This document shows, piece after piece, positions 10,776 through 22,700 of a stretch of 64,000 nt of DNA. The notes under the pieces were generated by a model. The model did no database searches, was not told the DNA's origin, and was given only the letters and a program-made list of their open reading frames with translations. Origin of the DNA: Rhyacichthys aspro. Lineage: Eukaryota; Chordata; Actinopteri; Gobiiformes; Rhyacichthyidae. Within the stretch, counting starts at the first letter, position 1; every line of letters starts with the position of its first letter. The position numbers and the translations under genes are program-made. The stretch covers positions 17,694,639-17,758,638 of the forward strand of contig CM072163.1 in assembly GCA_036850595.1 (NCBI GenBank), in the 5' to 3' direction.

Positions 10776-13700
10776 GTAAGACACTCTGTGCTGCTGTTTC
10801 TTAGACAATAATGTTCAAAACAGTCTGACGAGTATCGATCGTGTGTGTAATGTGGGAACAGCAGCAGACAGGCGCTTTGGAATTCAGGGCATGTCTATAA
10901 AACAATTGGATGTGAAGCAGAGAGCTCGTGTTAAGGGCGCTTTAACCTGCGCGACCGCATTCCCGTCTGTGTGCACTGACTTTTGACTGACGTGATGCCT
11001 TCATGACCTCCTCAGGCTCCTGCCTTTGACATGCTAGTCCTGAGTGCTATAGGAAAACATGCAGCATATGGGATTAAAGTGGCTTTATATGTAGAACTAC
11101 AGCATCGTGTTTACTATGTTAGAATCATTAAAATGCAGAAGGAGTCGTCCCTATTAATACTGAAGCCCAGAGTGGACAAACTAAACACTGACAATGTAGG
11201 TTTAGTGCAAACATGTCAAACTCAAAACGGCCCTTTGCTATGTTTTAATTGGCCCTTCAAGGTTGGTAGGTAATATTTTTGGGACTTTACAAAAGGCATT
11301 AAACTATTCTAAATATATATCATAGGGAACAGTAGCTTTTAGTTTCATTTAAACAGGTTTTACATGAACATGTTTTAGTTGGATTTGTCACAGTCTTCGA
11401 CCTCTGAAATGACTCTTGCATACTATTGCGGCCCCTCACCACTTTGAGTTTGTTACCACTGGCTTAGTGTATCAGTAACAAAGTAAACATGGCATCTGTG
11501 ATTTTATCTCTATAATTACTAATAATTTTTAAACATACCTTTTGGCATTTTCTATTTCATCTTACACTAGAGCCTCTTGCCACATGTAGTCTATAAATTG
11601 ACTATTCTGAATAGTTTGGTGTAGTCCATCTGAGCAAAATCCATTGGTTGAATTTATGTAGCCCACTGTCTATATCCATATGCAACTGGGCATACCCATT
11701 TATTATTATTTTACTATAATCAAAATCCATAGTTATTAATGTATTGTGCCATCCCTTTGCACTAAGGATGTTTATACAGCATGTTGTACATATAAATATG
11801 TATATTTTATATCAGTAGTTACTATTTCTGGTAGATACTGGTTATTGCAGATCTGTTAAAACACTATGCTTCATATGAATCTAATATAACATATCTAATC
11901 CAAAATATGGCATATGGCAGAAGAGAGTTTTGATGTTTAAAAAAAAAATAAAAATAAAACTCTGAGACCTGCAAGAAAGAAGATAAAATATATCAATAAA
12001 GCAATATCTGAACACTTCAAACAAGAAATCAAACAAGAAAGCTACAGTATTTATTATGGAACGTGTCAGTTGGAACTAGTAATAAGCAATAGCCCACATA
12101 TCTACTTCATAATCAAGATTTTATCACTAGAAGGACATACAGTAGGGACCAATAAGAAATGAGTGTCTTTTACAGTGGACAGAGTTGTGACAGGAAATGT
12201 GTCGAATGTATACTTAAATATAGGTTAACTAAATCCTTAGAGGTTTAGTTACAATGTCTAATCTGTGGAAGTCTTTGATCAGGAAGCTGTCCAAAGTCTA
12301 CAGTGGCTTCTTAAAGTGACAGCCAGTCTGATGCTTAGGGCTACTGTAGAAAGATAAAACTGCTCTGTCTGTGCACATAAAGTATAACAGTAGAAAGCAC
12401 CATTATTAACGTTCCATTAGATTTCTTCAAATGGATCCTCTTGAATCCTAAATGCTGTGCCTTGCCTCAGCTCTACCCTCTTTGGAAACCATTTGCAGCC
12501 TTCCATCATATCCATTAGCCTCGAATCAGTTTTTAAGATTTTCACATTGTCACTGCTGCTTCGGCTTAAACACAAATGTGAGCTGGGAAAGGAATGAAAA
12601 AGATCATGCAGAAAATGTCTTTCCTTAGGTGTGTGCTGTGTTCTGCTGTTGCTACATGAGTGCACCGAATTTCCACCAGGAATGTAAATGATATTTTAAT
12701 TTGTTCATTAACTGGGGTTGTTGTTCATGCATAAAAGATAATAATTAAAGTAATAATCAGCAACATTTTCATACAATTAAATATTCATTTTCCCGCTGTC
12801 TTCTGGCAGTTGCTACTTTCAAGAGTCGGACAGCTCATCACAGACTGTTCTGTCTAAACACTTAAGTTAGAAAACAACTGTACACTAATTGCAAAGTTGT
12901 TTAAAAATTAGTATAATGTAACCTAATAGTGGATGGTGCCGCTTTTGTGTAACTGAAGATGCACACCTCACACTCTTCCTTAAAAGCAGTGGTTAGCAGC
13001 TACGGTAGCCTAGGAGGGACATGATATTGTCTATGAGCAAACCCAGTAGAAAAATGTCACATGATGAGTTGACTTTAATAATTTTGAAATTGGCTGAATA
13101 ATGTTTTAAATGATCATACAAGAATGTGAACATGCTTCTCCTCCAGCAGTGCTCAGTTTGTCTTCTCTCGTAGGAACAGAGAGTGATAGAACTTTCACTG
13201 GATTTTATGGATTTTTATGCTGTGCCTAAAACCACTTCTTAGACTTCTTCCTAACCTCTGAAATCACTACATTGGGCTGCGCTACGTAGTGGACGCAACC
13301 ATTTTCTGTCATCGTTAATCACGTAATGCTTCTACATGTAAAAAAGTCAGTTCCATTCCATTTAACAAGTTTGAATTAGTCAAACTGACTGAATTATTGT
13401 CTTTGACTTCCATAACTTACATAGTAATGACTTTTATCTCTAACTCGTTTCATTCTAATGTGTTGTTTTCAGTTTGAACATATGTCATGGTTGCACTGTT
13501 CTCCTCCAAGGATTATGGTCTGTTTACTGCTTTCCATGATGCATTGTGGGAAACTTGAGTGCACTACTTTTCAGTCATTATAAATTTGGACACCAGTAAA
13601 AAATGGTGTGATCACTATATAGAGCTCTTTATAGTCACTAGGGAGTGGTTTCAGACACAGTTGTAATGTCAGACCAGTTTGGACCAATGCACCTTTAAAA

Positions 13701-16700
13701 TCCCATGGCACCTGAAAGCATCACGCCTGTGCTGCATCATTCCTGGGTGTCTCCTCACTTCTGACTCACAGCCTTTATCTTTTTTGTTTGATTGATATTT
13801 TTAGCCTGGTACTGAAACCATTCTGTTGTCCTTCACTTTTCAGCTCGGGAGACCTCAGTGCAATCCATCTCACTCTCAGCCCTTTTTTTTCATTTTAAAA
13901 CCATGCCCTCCTCTTGAAAATGTAGTAAAGGCAGCCTAGCGAGACTGATTTGGACCATATTGATTCGATTTATAAGAAGTCATTGTCCATGTCATTCAAG
14001 TGTGGTGTGGCATGATGGTAAAAAGCATGGAAAATTCAGCCGTAGCTCTCTGTAAAAAAAATCTATAAACCCTTCACAAACAAAAAGGTGGTATAAAAAT
14101 ATAGAAGGACACTTAAACATGTATGAGATAAGTGTCTGTAAAAAATGGTGGCTGTGGGGAGATGAATGTAGGCATCAGTCATTTGTTGGAAACGGCAAAT
14201 ATAATTTCAACATGGCTAAGAAAAGCTAACACAAACACAAAATAGATGTTTAGCTTGGGATAACTTACAATCCTAAAAAACATTGAGTAAAACCTACAGG
14301 GATGGACGGAATGTGTACCTAGATAATGGGGTTTTAGCTCCTAAGCCCACTCTGAGTACCACATATAGATTTATTCCTCTCTTCTTCATCTTCTTTTTTT
14401 TTTTTAATTCAGTGCTGTTCTCTGCCCCCGCTGAGGCCCAGGTTCCCGTAGAGATCCAGTTCAAAACCGATCCGGTGCTGGTCCAAACCGGTACGGACAT
14501 TCTCTTCACCGTGGTCACAGTTCCCGACGTCTTCACCATGACGTGGCAGTACCAAGGCGGTGTTACGCTGGGACTGTGGGTCAATGGAGCCCCGTCGGTC
14601 AAACCCGTGCCTCAGTTCCAGGGGAGGGTCACCATCACTGCCAACACGCTGAGGATCGGGAGCGCCGAGCTACGGGACGCGGGGCAGTACACGGTGGAGG
14701 TGGACCCTGGAGTTAGCACGGGACTGACCAAGAACTCCAAATCTGTAACGCTGAAAGTGTTTGGTAAGTGACAAACTGTTCCTCTGGGTTCATTTAAGGT
14801 GGTCATTAGCTTCAGGAAAAAAAGCACATTTCAAACAAGTTCTTTTTCTCAGAACAAATGATTATTTGTTTAGAAGTGTGCTACATATGGCACTTTTAAG
14901 TACAAGATTTTACAACGGGGCCACCCCAATGTTGTATACTGTATTCTTCTGCAAAGCGGAGCCTTGGAAGGGACATTCAGGAGGATATAAGGCTCATAAG
15001 ATAATGTACTTAACTGTAATTTATGATTAATTGTAATTGTAAGTATTTAGCACTCTTCACCTCGCCTTGTTTCTATAAATACTGCCCTGTTCCGTTTCCT
15101 CTTTCCCTTTGATATATCCCACTGGGAAGAGGTAATTTTGTAATCCATTTTAATCCTTTTATTTCTTATGTTTATTTTCATCTTCTTTATATCAACAATG
15201 AACATTGATGCACTGATACATGGATTGTAATGGCGCTGTTGTGGTGTCTAATGGTGTTAATTACTCAGCTTTATTATGATGTATGCTAACTCGCTAACAT
15301 GATGTCTCATTTTGTGTTGATTGGGCTGGAGATCCGCTAGCCCATGCTAAGTGCTAAGTGTTTTATGTTTCATATTGTCAGATTAAACGAAGCGCGCCTA
15401 CAAATGCAGTCCCGGTGTCACGTGGGTCCTTCAGCCACCACACATACATAATAACCACAATGCAAGTCCACCGGTCACACAAGCAAAGTTATTTTTTCAG
15501 ATTTCACTTGTAAATAGTTTCCTAATGGCCTTAAAGGCACCAATTTTAAAATCTATTTTGTTACTGTATACAAATAAATCCATATTTAACAAGTTTAGGC
15601 TTCACAATCTTGTTGACACATAACAACATGACTGCGATTCACATTTTTCACCAGCTGCTTTACATACAACCCTATTTCCCAGATCTTGGACTATCACTTC
15701 AGTCAAGAGCAGCGTGAAGGTGGATAGAGTTACAGCAGGAAGTGGCAGAGCTAGACAGTGCAGTTGAATCTAATAATAAACATATAAATGCATGACTTTT
15801 GTTGTTGGTATCTAAATAAAGAAAGCATTTTCAAGAGTGGCAGAGAACCTTTCAGTGTCTGGCCTGAATTCCAGGTGTATTAGGAAAAGTGAAACAATCT
15901 TAACATTTTCTGTTAAAAAATTTAGAAATCAACTAAATTATTAATGCTTTGTGAAGTTTTAGTCCAGTACCTAACCTAGGCGTTGTTCAAGATTAAGCTG
16001 CCTTTTTTGGGACCAGTCCAAGCCACATCTGTTCAAGAGTAATGCTCTTAAATCAGCATCTTGACACGTCTCACCTATCAACTGGACGCAAAACGTTAAT
16101 CTGTGAAAAAAAAAACCCATATAGACAGCATAGAGACTTTAGTCCAAGTGATACAAACGTCTTAGAAGTTTCAAATCTGTGCCCTTGACTAGAATGTTAC
16201 ATCCCTGAAAGTAAGTGATGAAGTCAATTGGGGTATTTCATCACTTTATTACATTATTATTGACTATAACACCGTGAAGGACAATGGAACTGACAGTAGC
16301 TCCACACAAACCCTGCACTCACGCTGAATGCCGAAGGACATCATACACATAGAGTATTTTAAATTTTGCACACAGCATATCTAATCTTCTGGTAGTGCAT
16401 ACATGTTTCAGAGCATAACCAGAAGGGAAAATAGTACAAATGACTGGATTTTAAACTGTAGTAAGAGAATAGTTTTTCAGAAAAGAATATCTCTAAGGCT
16501 AAAAAGTCTACTTAACTTGCTGCATGTTTAAGTAGCATTGCACTATTCCTACACTTTGGTTTACAAGATTGTTTTTGTATTATATGGCGTAGTTAAATGA
16601 ATATGAAGTGTGTCGAAATGATTATGGATGAAAGGATGTCAGTTCATTCTAAATCCTTTAAATAGGCTTACAGTTACACAATCTTGTTTCTATAGCACAA

Positions 16701-19700
16701 TAAACCCAGTATCAAGCAATAAACACATGATGTATTCACATTTTCATTTTTTTTTGTTAAATACGTTTGTGGCATTTTCTTTCTTTTAAAAAAGTTAAAA
16801 GTGCTGTGTGTAGTTTTTTTTTTTTTGGCACAAAGTGGGGACAGTGCATATTGTAATTCCACTCCTCACACCCCTCCTTCAATAACCTGTAAGCAGCTAT
16901 GGTAGCCCTGAAGGGACAAACTCTTTTCTATATGCCTTGAGAAGCTGGAGGAACAGGAAGTAATAAACCAATGGCTCTTTCCTTTGGGTTCTGTGGATCT
17001 TTAGACGTCTTTGTTTTTTTTTATAAAGTTGCCCTAATGTATCTGTCATTTTTCACTTTATCCTTGTTACATTTTAAAGATGCACATCTGGACTTTTTGC
17101 AGTGCTTACCAATTGCACTGAAAGATGATTTCACTGTTTTAACATAGATTCTTGTCCCAAACCTAGTACTTGCGCTGTGAAAATCTCTCTCTCTACTTTA
17201 CATGGCAATAAACTGAAATCGGATTCTCATTTTTGCTTTCAGGCAATTATATCTTAATCATAACATGCATAGCTCTAATTTTCTCAACTATCGCTTTGTG
17301 AAAATGTAAGGCTTTTCAATGAAATGCAAATAGTATACAAACATAATTGCATTTGCATAGATTGAGTTATAGCCTTAGTGCTCAGAGCAATTTTCTGTCG
17401 ATGTAGCCCCAGTAATTCCATAATATAAATAAATGCAAGTGTATTTGTCGTGCAGTATTTTTTACCTTCAGCACCGAAGCAGGGAGGCAGTGTTTATGAT
17501 GAATGAGATAAGGCCTAATGTTAAGGAGGAACAGAAGGGAGAGAGAGGACAGAGGAGGGAGGATTTTGGGAGTCTGAGAATTAGTCTGGGAGGTATAATG
17601 AAATTAGTGACCCATAGTTGGTGGTAGGTAAAATTAATGAAAAAGGAGGAGGGGTATGAAACCGGCTGCTTAGGGGCTTTATGATAATTACCGCTGATTT
17701 GATATGCAAGGCTCGTTCTCGCAGATGTTTGATATTGTACCGCTCTCAATGTAGCGTCGCATTTCCATACAGTACATACAGTATTTGCATTCATTTACAT
17801 ATGTACTGTAATGGAAGCCGCTGAGTGTCTCTTCATTTTTCTGCCTACGCTCCGGAGGATGACATACAGTCTAACTCTCGTCCCTATTACAGCCGCCGAT
17901 AATGGGCTGGCAGCGGGTGGCCACGTTGTTAGGAAGCTCCACTCTATTAATGCCGAAAGGTGATGTCCTCTAAACTCACAACTGCTTTTTTTTGTGTCAC
18001 GTAAGAGCCTGGCCCTTAAGCACGACTCTCAACTCTCCAACCTCCCACTTACTCCAAAGTTCATCTGCAACTCAAAGCCTGCTCACATCTAAAAAAAAAA
18101 AAAAAATTGTAAATTGCCACAGTTGAGTCACAGCCAAGTGCAAGAGTTCGGCGAAACTGATTAGAGCTACTCGGTATCTACTCGGATGTTTTTTGTTTGT
18201 TGGCTGTTGTGGTTGTATCTTAGTGGCTGCCTCCCCTGTCCATGCGCCTCTTCCTCTAACTCTGCAATTATTGAACTTAGGCCGCCCGCCAAGAGCCGCC
18301 GCTGCTACCACTTGTACCGTCTGCCCTCTTATTGGCCATCTGTGCCTCTATCCAAGTTCAATCCCTTTCTCGGCTCTCACTTGCTTTGATTACGACAAAT
18401 TATCCTCAACAGAAACATCAAAATGGCCTCTATAGTTCTGTCACTCCAACTTCTGAAGTGCACTTGCCGACGCTCGCTTCCACTTGCTGTAAATAACTGG
18501 GGTGACTGTATTTTTAAACCTCTGCACACTTTTTTTTAAAACCCACAGCACATTAAAGGATGACTAATAACTCCCAAAGTCAATCATTTATTTATTAAAG
18601 CCCCGCACGGTGTCTCAATCTTTGTTCTTTTATTAAACAATGTTTCGGTCCTTCATCAGGTTTGAGGACAAACTTTGTGCACCACTCTTTTATAAATGCA
18701 GGTGCTGCCTTCAAAAACTCAACCAATCAGGATACAGAACAGCTTCCTGATACCATAACGCCACACCAAAATACAATACACATCAGGATATCACACAACA
18801 TTACGGGAAATCACATCTATATATCATTATTTTAGTAAATTACCATGTAATCATAAAAAGATTCAAAGAAGTAGGGACATTGTGTAACTTGGGCCTTATA
18901 AATATTCATTCATCTTAGTCCCAGTCGCTTAGTCCCATTGGGGGTCATAGGTGACTGGAGCCTTTCCCGGCAGCTTTGGGCCTGAGGCGGGGAACATATC
19001 TCATATCATCTCATATTAATCCACAAGCGGCAAGTTAGATTGTTCACTTCACCTATCCATGCATGTCAAAGGACGGTGGGAGGAAGCCAGAATACCTGGA
19101 GAGAACCCACGGTGACATGTGGAGGACCACTCTGCCACCCATGCCTTATAAATAGGGTTAATAATAATATAAGGAACGTGATTGGGACATTTGTTGTCAA
19201 TCTACTACTAAGAACAAATAACATAAAGCAATAAATTTAGAAATATGGAGAATAGACACAGTACTTTACTAAACTACGAAACTTTAATTTTAGTTTAGTA
19301 AAGTACTGTTCATTCATTCATTCATTTTCTACCGCTTAGTACCTTTTGGGGTCGCGGGCAGCTGGAGCCTATCCCAGCAGCTTTGGTACACCCTGGACAA
19401 TGACCAGTTCGTCGCAGGGCTGACATTTAGAGACGGACATGGACAGACAACCATTCACTCTCACATTCATTCTTTAGAGTTGCAAATTGACCTATACGTG
19501 CATGTCTTTGGGCGGTGGGAGGAAGCCGAAGTACCCGGAGAGAACCCACAGTGACACAGGGAGGACGTGCAGACTCCTCACAGAAAGACCAGAGTTAGCT
19601 AATGATGTTTGAGTCAGCCACAATCAGCCAAGGATGTTTGAGTCAACCTTCTTGCTGTGAAGCAGGAGTGCTAACCACTATGCTACCGTGCACCCCTATT

Positions 19701-22700
19701 AAAGTACTAAATAACTACAAACTGCAAAATATGGTTAAAGTGCACCATTAGTATGTCTAAATGTGCATGCATTCATATTGAGTAAGTAGTGCTGATCCTG
19801 TCTGAGATAGTGCTGGTCAACATATTATGAAGATAAATTATATAATATTTATGTAATATTTATTATTAACCCTGATTTGACTTACCTCACAGTAGCTGTG
19901 TCAGGGTGCTACAAATTTGAATCAAATGAATATCTGATGATTGCCAAAGATTTGAGTTTTTTACAGTATAGTTTGTTTAAGTTTCACGTCAGTTAAGTTT
20001 TCACTTTTTCCAATATTTTCTCATCATTTCTCCACAGATGCAGTGTCAGGGGTGAGTCTGTTTGTCCCCACTGCCCCTTCGATAGAGGGCAGGAACATCT
20101 CTCTGACTTGCACATGGACCGCCGGCACAGAGACGTCCGTGCGGTGGGCTAAAGGAGACACCACCCTCACGTCCGGCTCCAGGATCACCATTACGGGCGG
20201 CTCGTTGGTCATCAACCCGGCCCAGCGGAGTGACGCCGGGGACTACACCTGTACCGTCAGCAACCCCGTCAGCGCCCGAGCAGCCACGCAGACACTTACT
20301 GTCTACTGTGAGTAAGCCATGATCAGGATGAGCGGCGGCTAATCTGCTGCAAATAGGACTAGCTTATCTGCTTATCCACACTGCACCGGGCACACTGTGA
20401 TGAATTGCACTCAGATATGGGAGGTTTTTTTTTCTCCAGAGCTTATTGGGCTGATGCTTCCTGCTTTGTCTTAAGCGTATTCCTAATCCTGTCGTGTCTG
20501 TCTGACAGTTATATCCTAACCCAAACACAGTGCAATTCTACCATATATATATCTACATTTCAACAAAATTATGCATGAAACAGTTATATAAAAAAAAGTG
20601 TGGCCTTGATTATGACCGCTCTCTGTACTTGACTTAAGATTTTAATTTGGTTTTATAGAGTGGTTTTGGCCAAGTCCTGAATAAAGCTCATTAAAAGTAA
20701 GGCTTGCAATGGAATAATATTGCAGTCATGAATTCATTACTTCATAACTTTTTCAATTAAAGCCGCAATATGCAACATTTTCAGAAGACAATGGCAGAAT
20801 TTGACAATAGACTCCATTTCCATTACCAGTTCTCATCTCTCTGTCCTAAACATAGAATATCTGTGACAATGCAACATCGCCTCCTGCTGCTGCTCAAGTC
20901 GATTCAAAATGTCACCTCGCCTCATTTGACCTATAACTGGCTCTGATCATTAACCTCATATCCAAACCATAAAAACATAAACTCTCACAATAAACTCTCG
21001 AAGTCTTTTTGATGCATGATTTTCAGTTTGGTACGTGTGAGATTTGGTGCTATCAGCGTGCAGCAGAGGACCGAGAGAAACTGTGCTCATTCTACCCACG
21101 TATTTGTCATGTCTTTTTTCTTTACCTCAGCATGCATATCAAGCTATTTGGGACTCGCACTACACCAGACAGCAAGTCCTGTTAGCATCTAAAGCAGTTC
21201 TCTTTTCCCCTTAGTGACTACAGTGTGCAGAAATTTCACTAGACATTCAAACGAATGCGTTTGTAAAAGGTAGTAAATCTGCGTCGGTTTACAAGATATG
21301 ACAAATTCTGTTCTGAGTGTAATTAATCAAGTTCACTAAATGCAATGGAAAGTCTCAGTGCATACAAAAGTTCATTATAATGGGTATATATTATGCAGCA
21401 ATTAAGCTTCTTCATTAAGAACTGTTGTTGCAAACAGAAACAGCTTTAGTTAAACGTAAGGTGCAGTTTTCCTTAAAGTTTCTATTAACAGAGCAGTGTT
21501 TTGAGTATTGTACCGTGACATGTTTTGATTGCTGCCAGCAGTTTTTCCCAGAATAGTCATGCAATGTTGCTATGGTCATCCTTCCTGGAGCGGTAGGACG
21601 ACAGAGCCCCTTGTAGTCTGACTTCATTAGATCAGCAATCCAGGTGTACGCCCTTGTCCTACAAAGCCAGAATTATTGGTACATAGGACAACAAGCACCG
21701 CCGCTGGATTAAGGACGTGATCGAGCCCAGAGCGAGGTGAACCAGAACGAGGGGGCGTGCACACCTAGGAAGCTGTTCTAAAGAAGTTGGACTACTTGTA
21801 TATATCAGCTGACATGACTCACGAGACACTTCTGAAGAGGAACACAGGTTAGAGTCGATACATGTCAAGGTACGATCCTCAAAAACATGCATTTGTGAAC
21901 AGGAAAACTGAATTTTTCTGGTAGACCAAATAAAAATCATTGGATGAAAGGTGCAGTGTCGTGTTGTGTGAAATGTCCCGATTGCTATTATGCACCCCCT
22001 CCTTTCAGTAGCCTGCGAGCACCTTTGGTTGATATGAACAAAGCGAACGGATCAAGCAAAATGAACTAGTTATGAATTGCAAGAAGAAGAAACATGATTG
22101 CACCACTCCTCCAGCAGTGCTCAGTTTGTCCTTTTGGGCATCTGTAGGAACAGGAAGTATTGGAATGAACTGCTCTTTCTACAGAGGTTCTTTATGTCTT
22201 TTTCTTTGATTGATATTACCTGAAATAAGCCCTATATAAAGCTATTGAAAATATTGTATTGACTGAAGACTATATTAATGTATAAATATAACAATACACC
22301 TTTAAATGTTTTGTAGGCTTGAATATCAAACATAAATTTATACTTACTGCAAGTTAATTGTTTAAATTTTGACATTGCAAGTTTACCATTAAGTGTTTAT
22401 ATTCATTTTAACATTGCCGTCATTAGAAAAGACACCCACTGTAAAACTGTCTAACGTCTGAAAGTTAGATTTGTTAAATAATACATCCCATGCTTGTCTC
22501 TAACCCAGACGGCCCCGACAACCCCGTGCTGACTAAGGACACTGTCAAAGACTGCGTAGGTGCGGGAGACGTTCTGGCGGGGAAGACTATCACTCTGACC
22601 TGCACGTCCGTCTCGCTGCCCCCCGCGCTCTTCTCGTGGCAGTACAAAGGACAGCCCATTGCCACCGCTCAGCCCGACAGTGGGGTCTTCCTCCTCCAGA

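Larger units (their letters stand above)
14764..20037. other. Second coding intron of the plus-strand IgSF gene
   Basis: A 5.3-kb intron. It holds a repeat-family copy at about 16850-17050, a unique and more G+C-balanced stretch at about 17600-18450, a repeat with the gtttcggtccttcatcaggt phrase at about 18595-18830, two related SINE-like copies (18905-19150 and 19305-19697) and a 19-bp-arm hairpin between them. No exon was recognised. Confidence 0.5.

Noticed and set aside
14283..14771. A 162-codon frame starting upstream of Ig exon 2
   Set aside because: Its first 43 codons lie in intron sequence (pyrimidine tract). The real coding part begins after the acceptor at 14412 and is joined to the signal-peptide exon at 10736.
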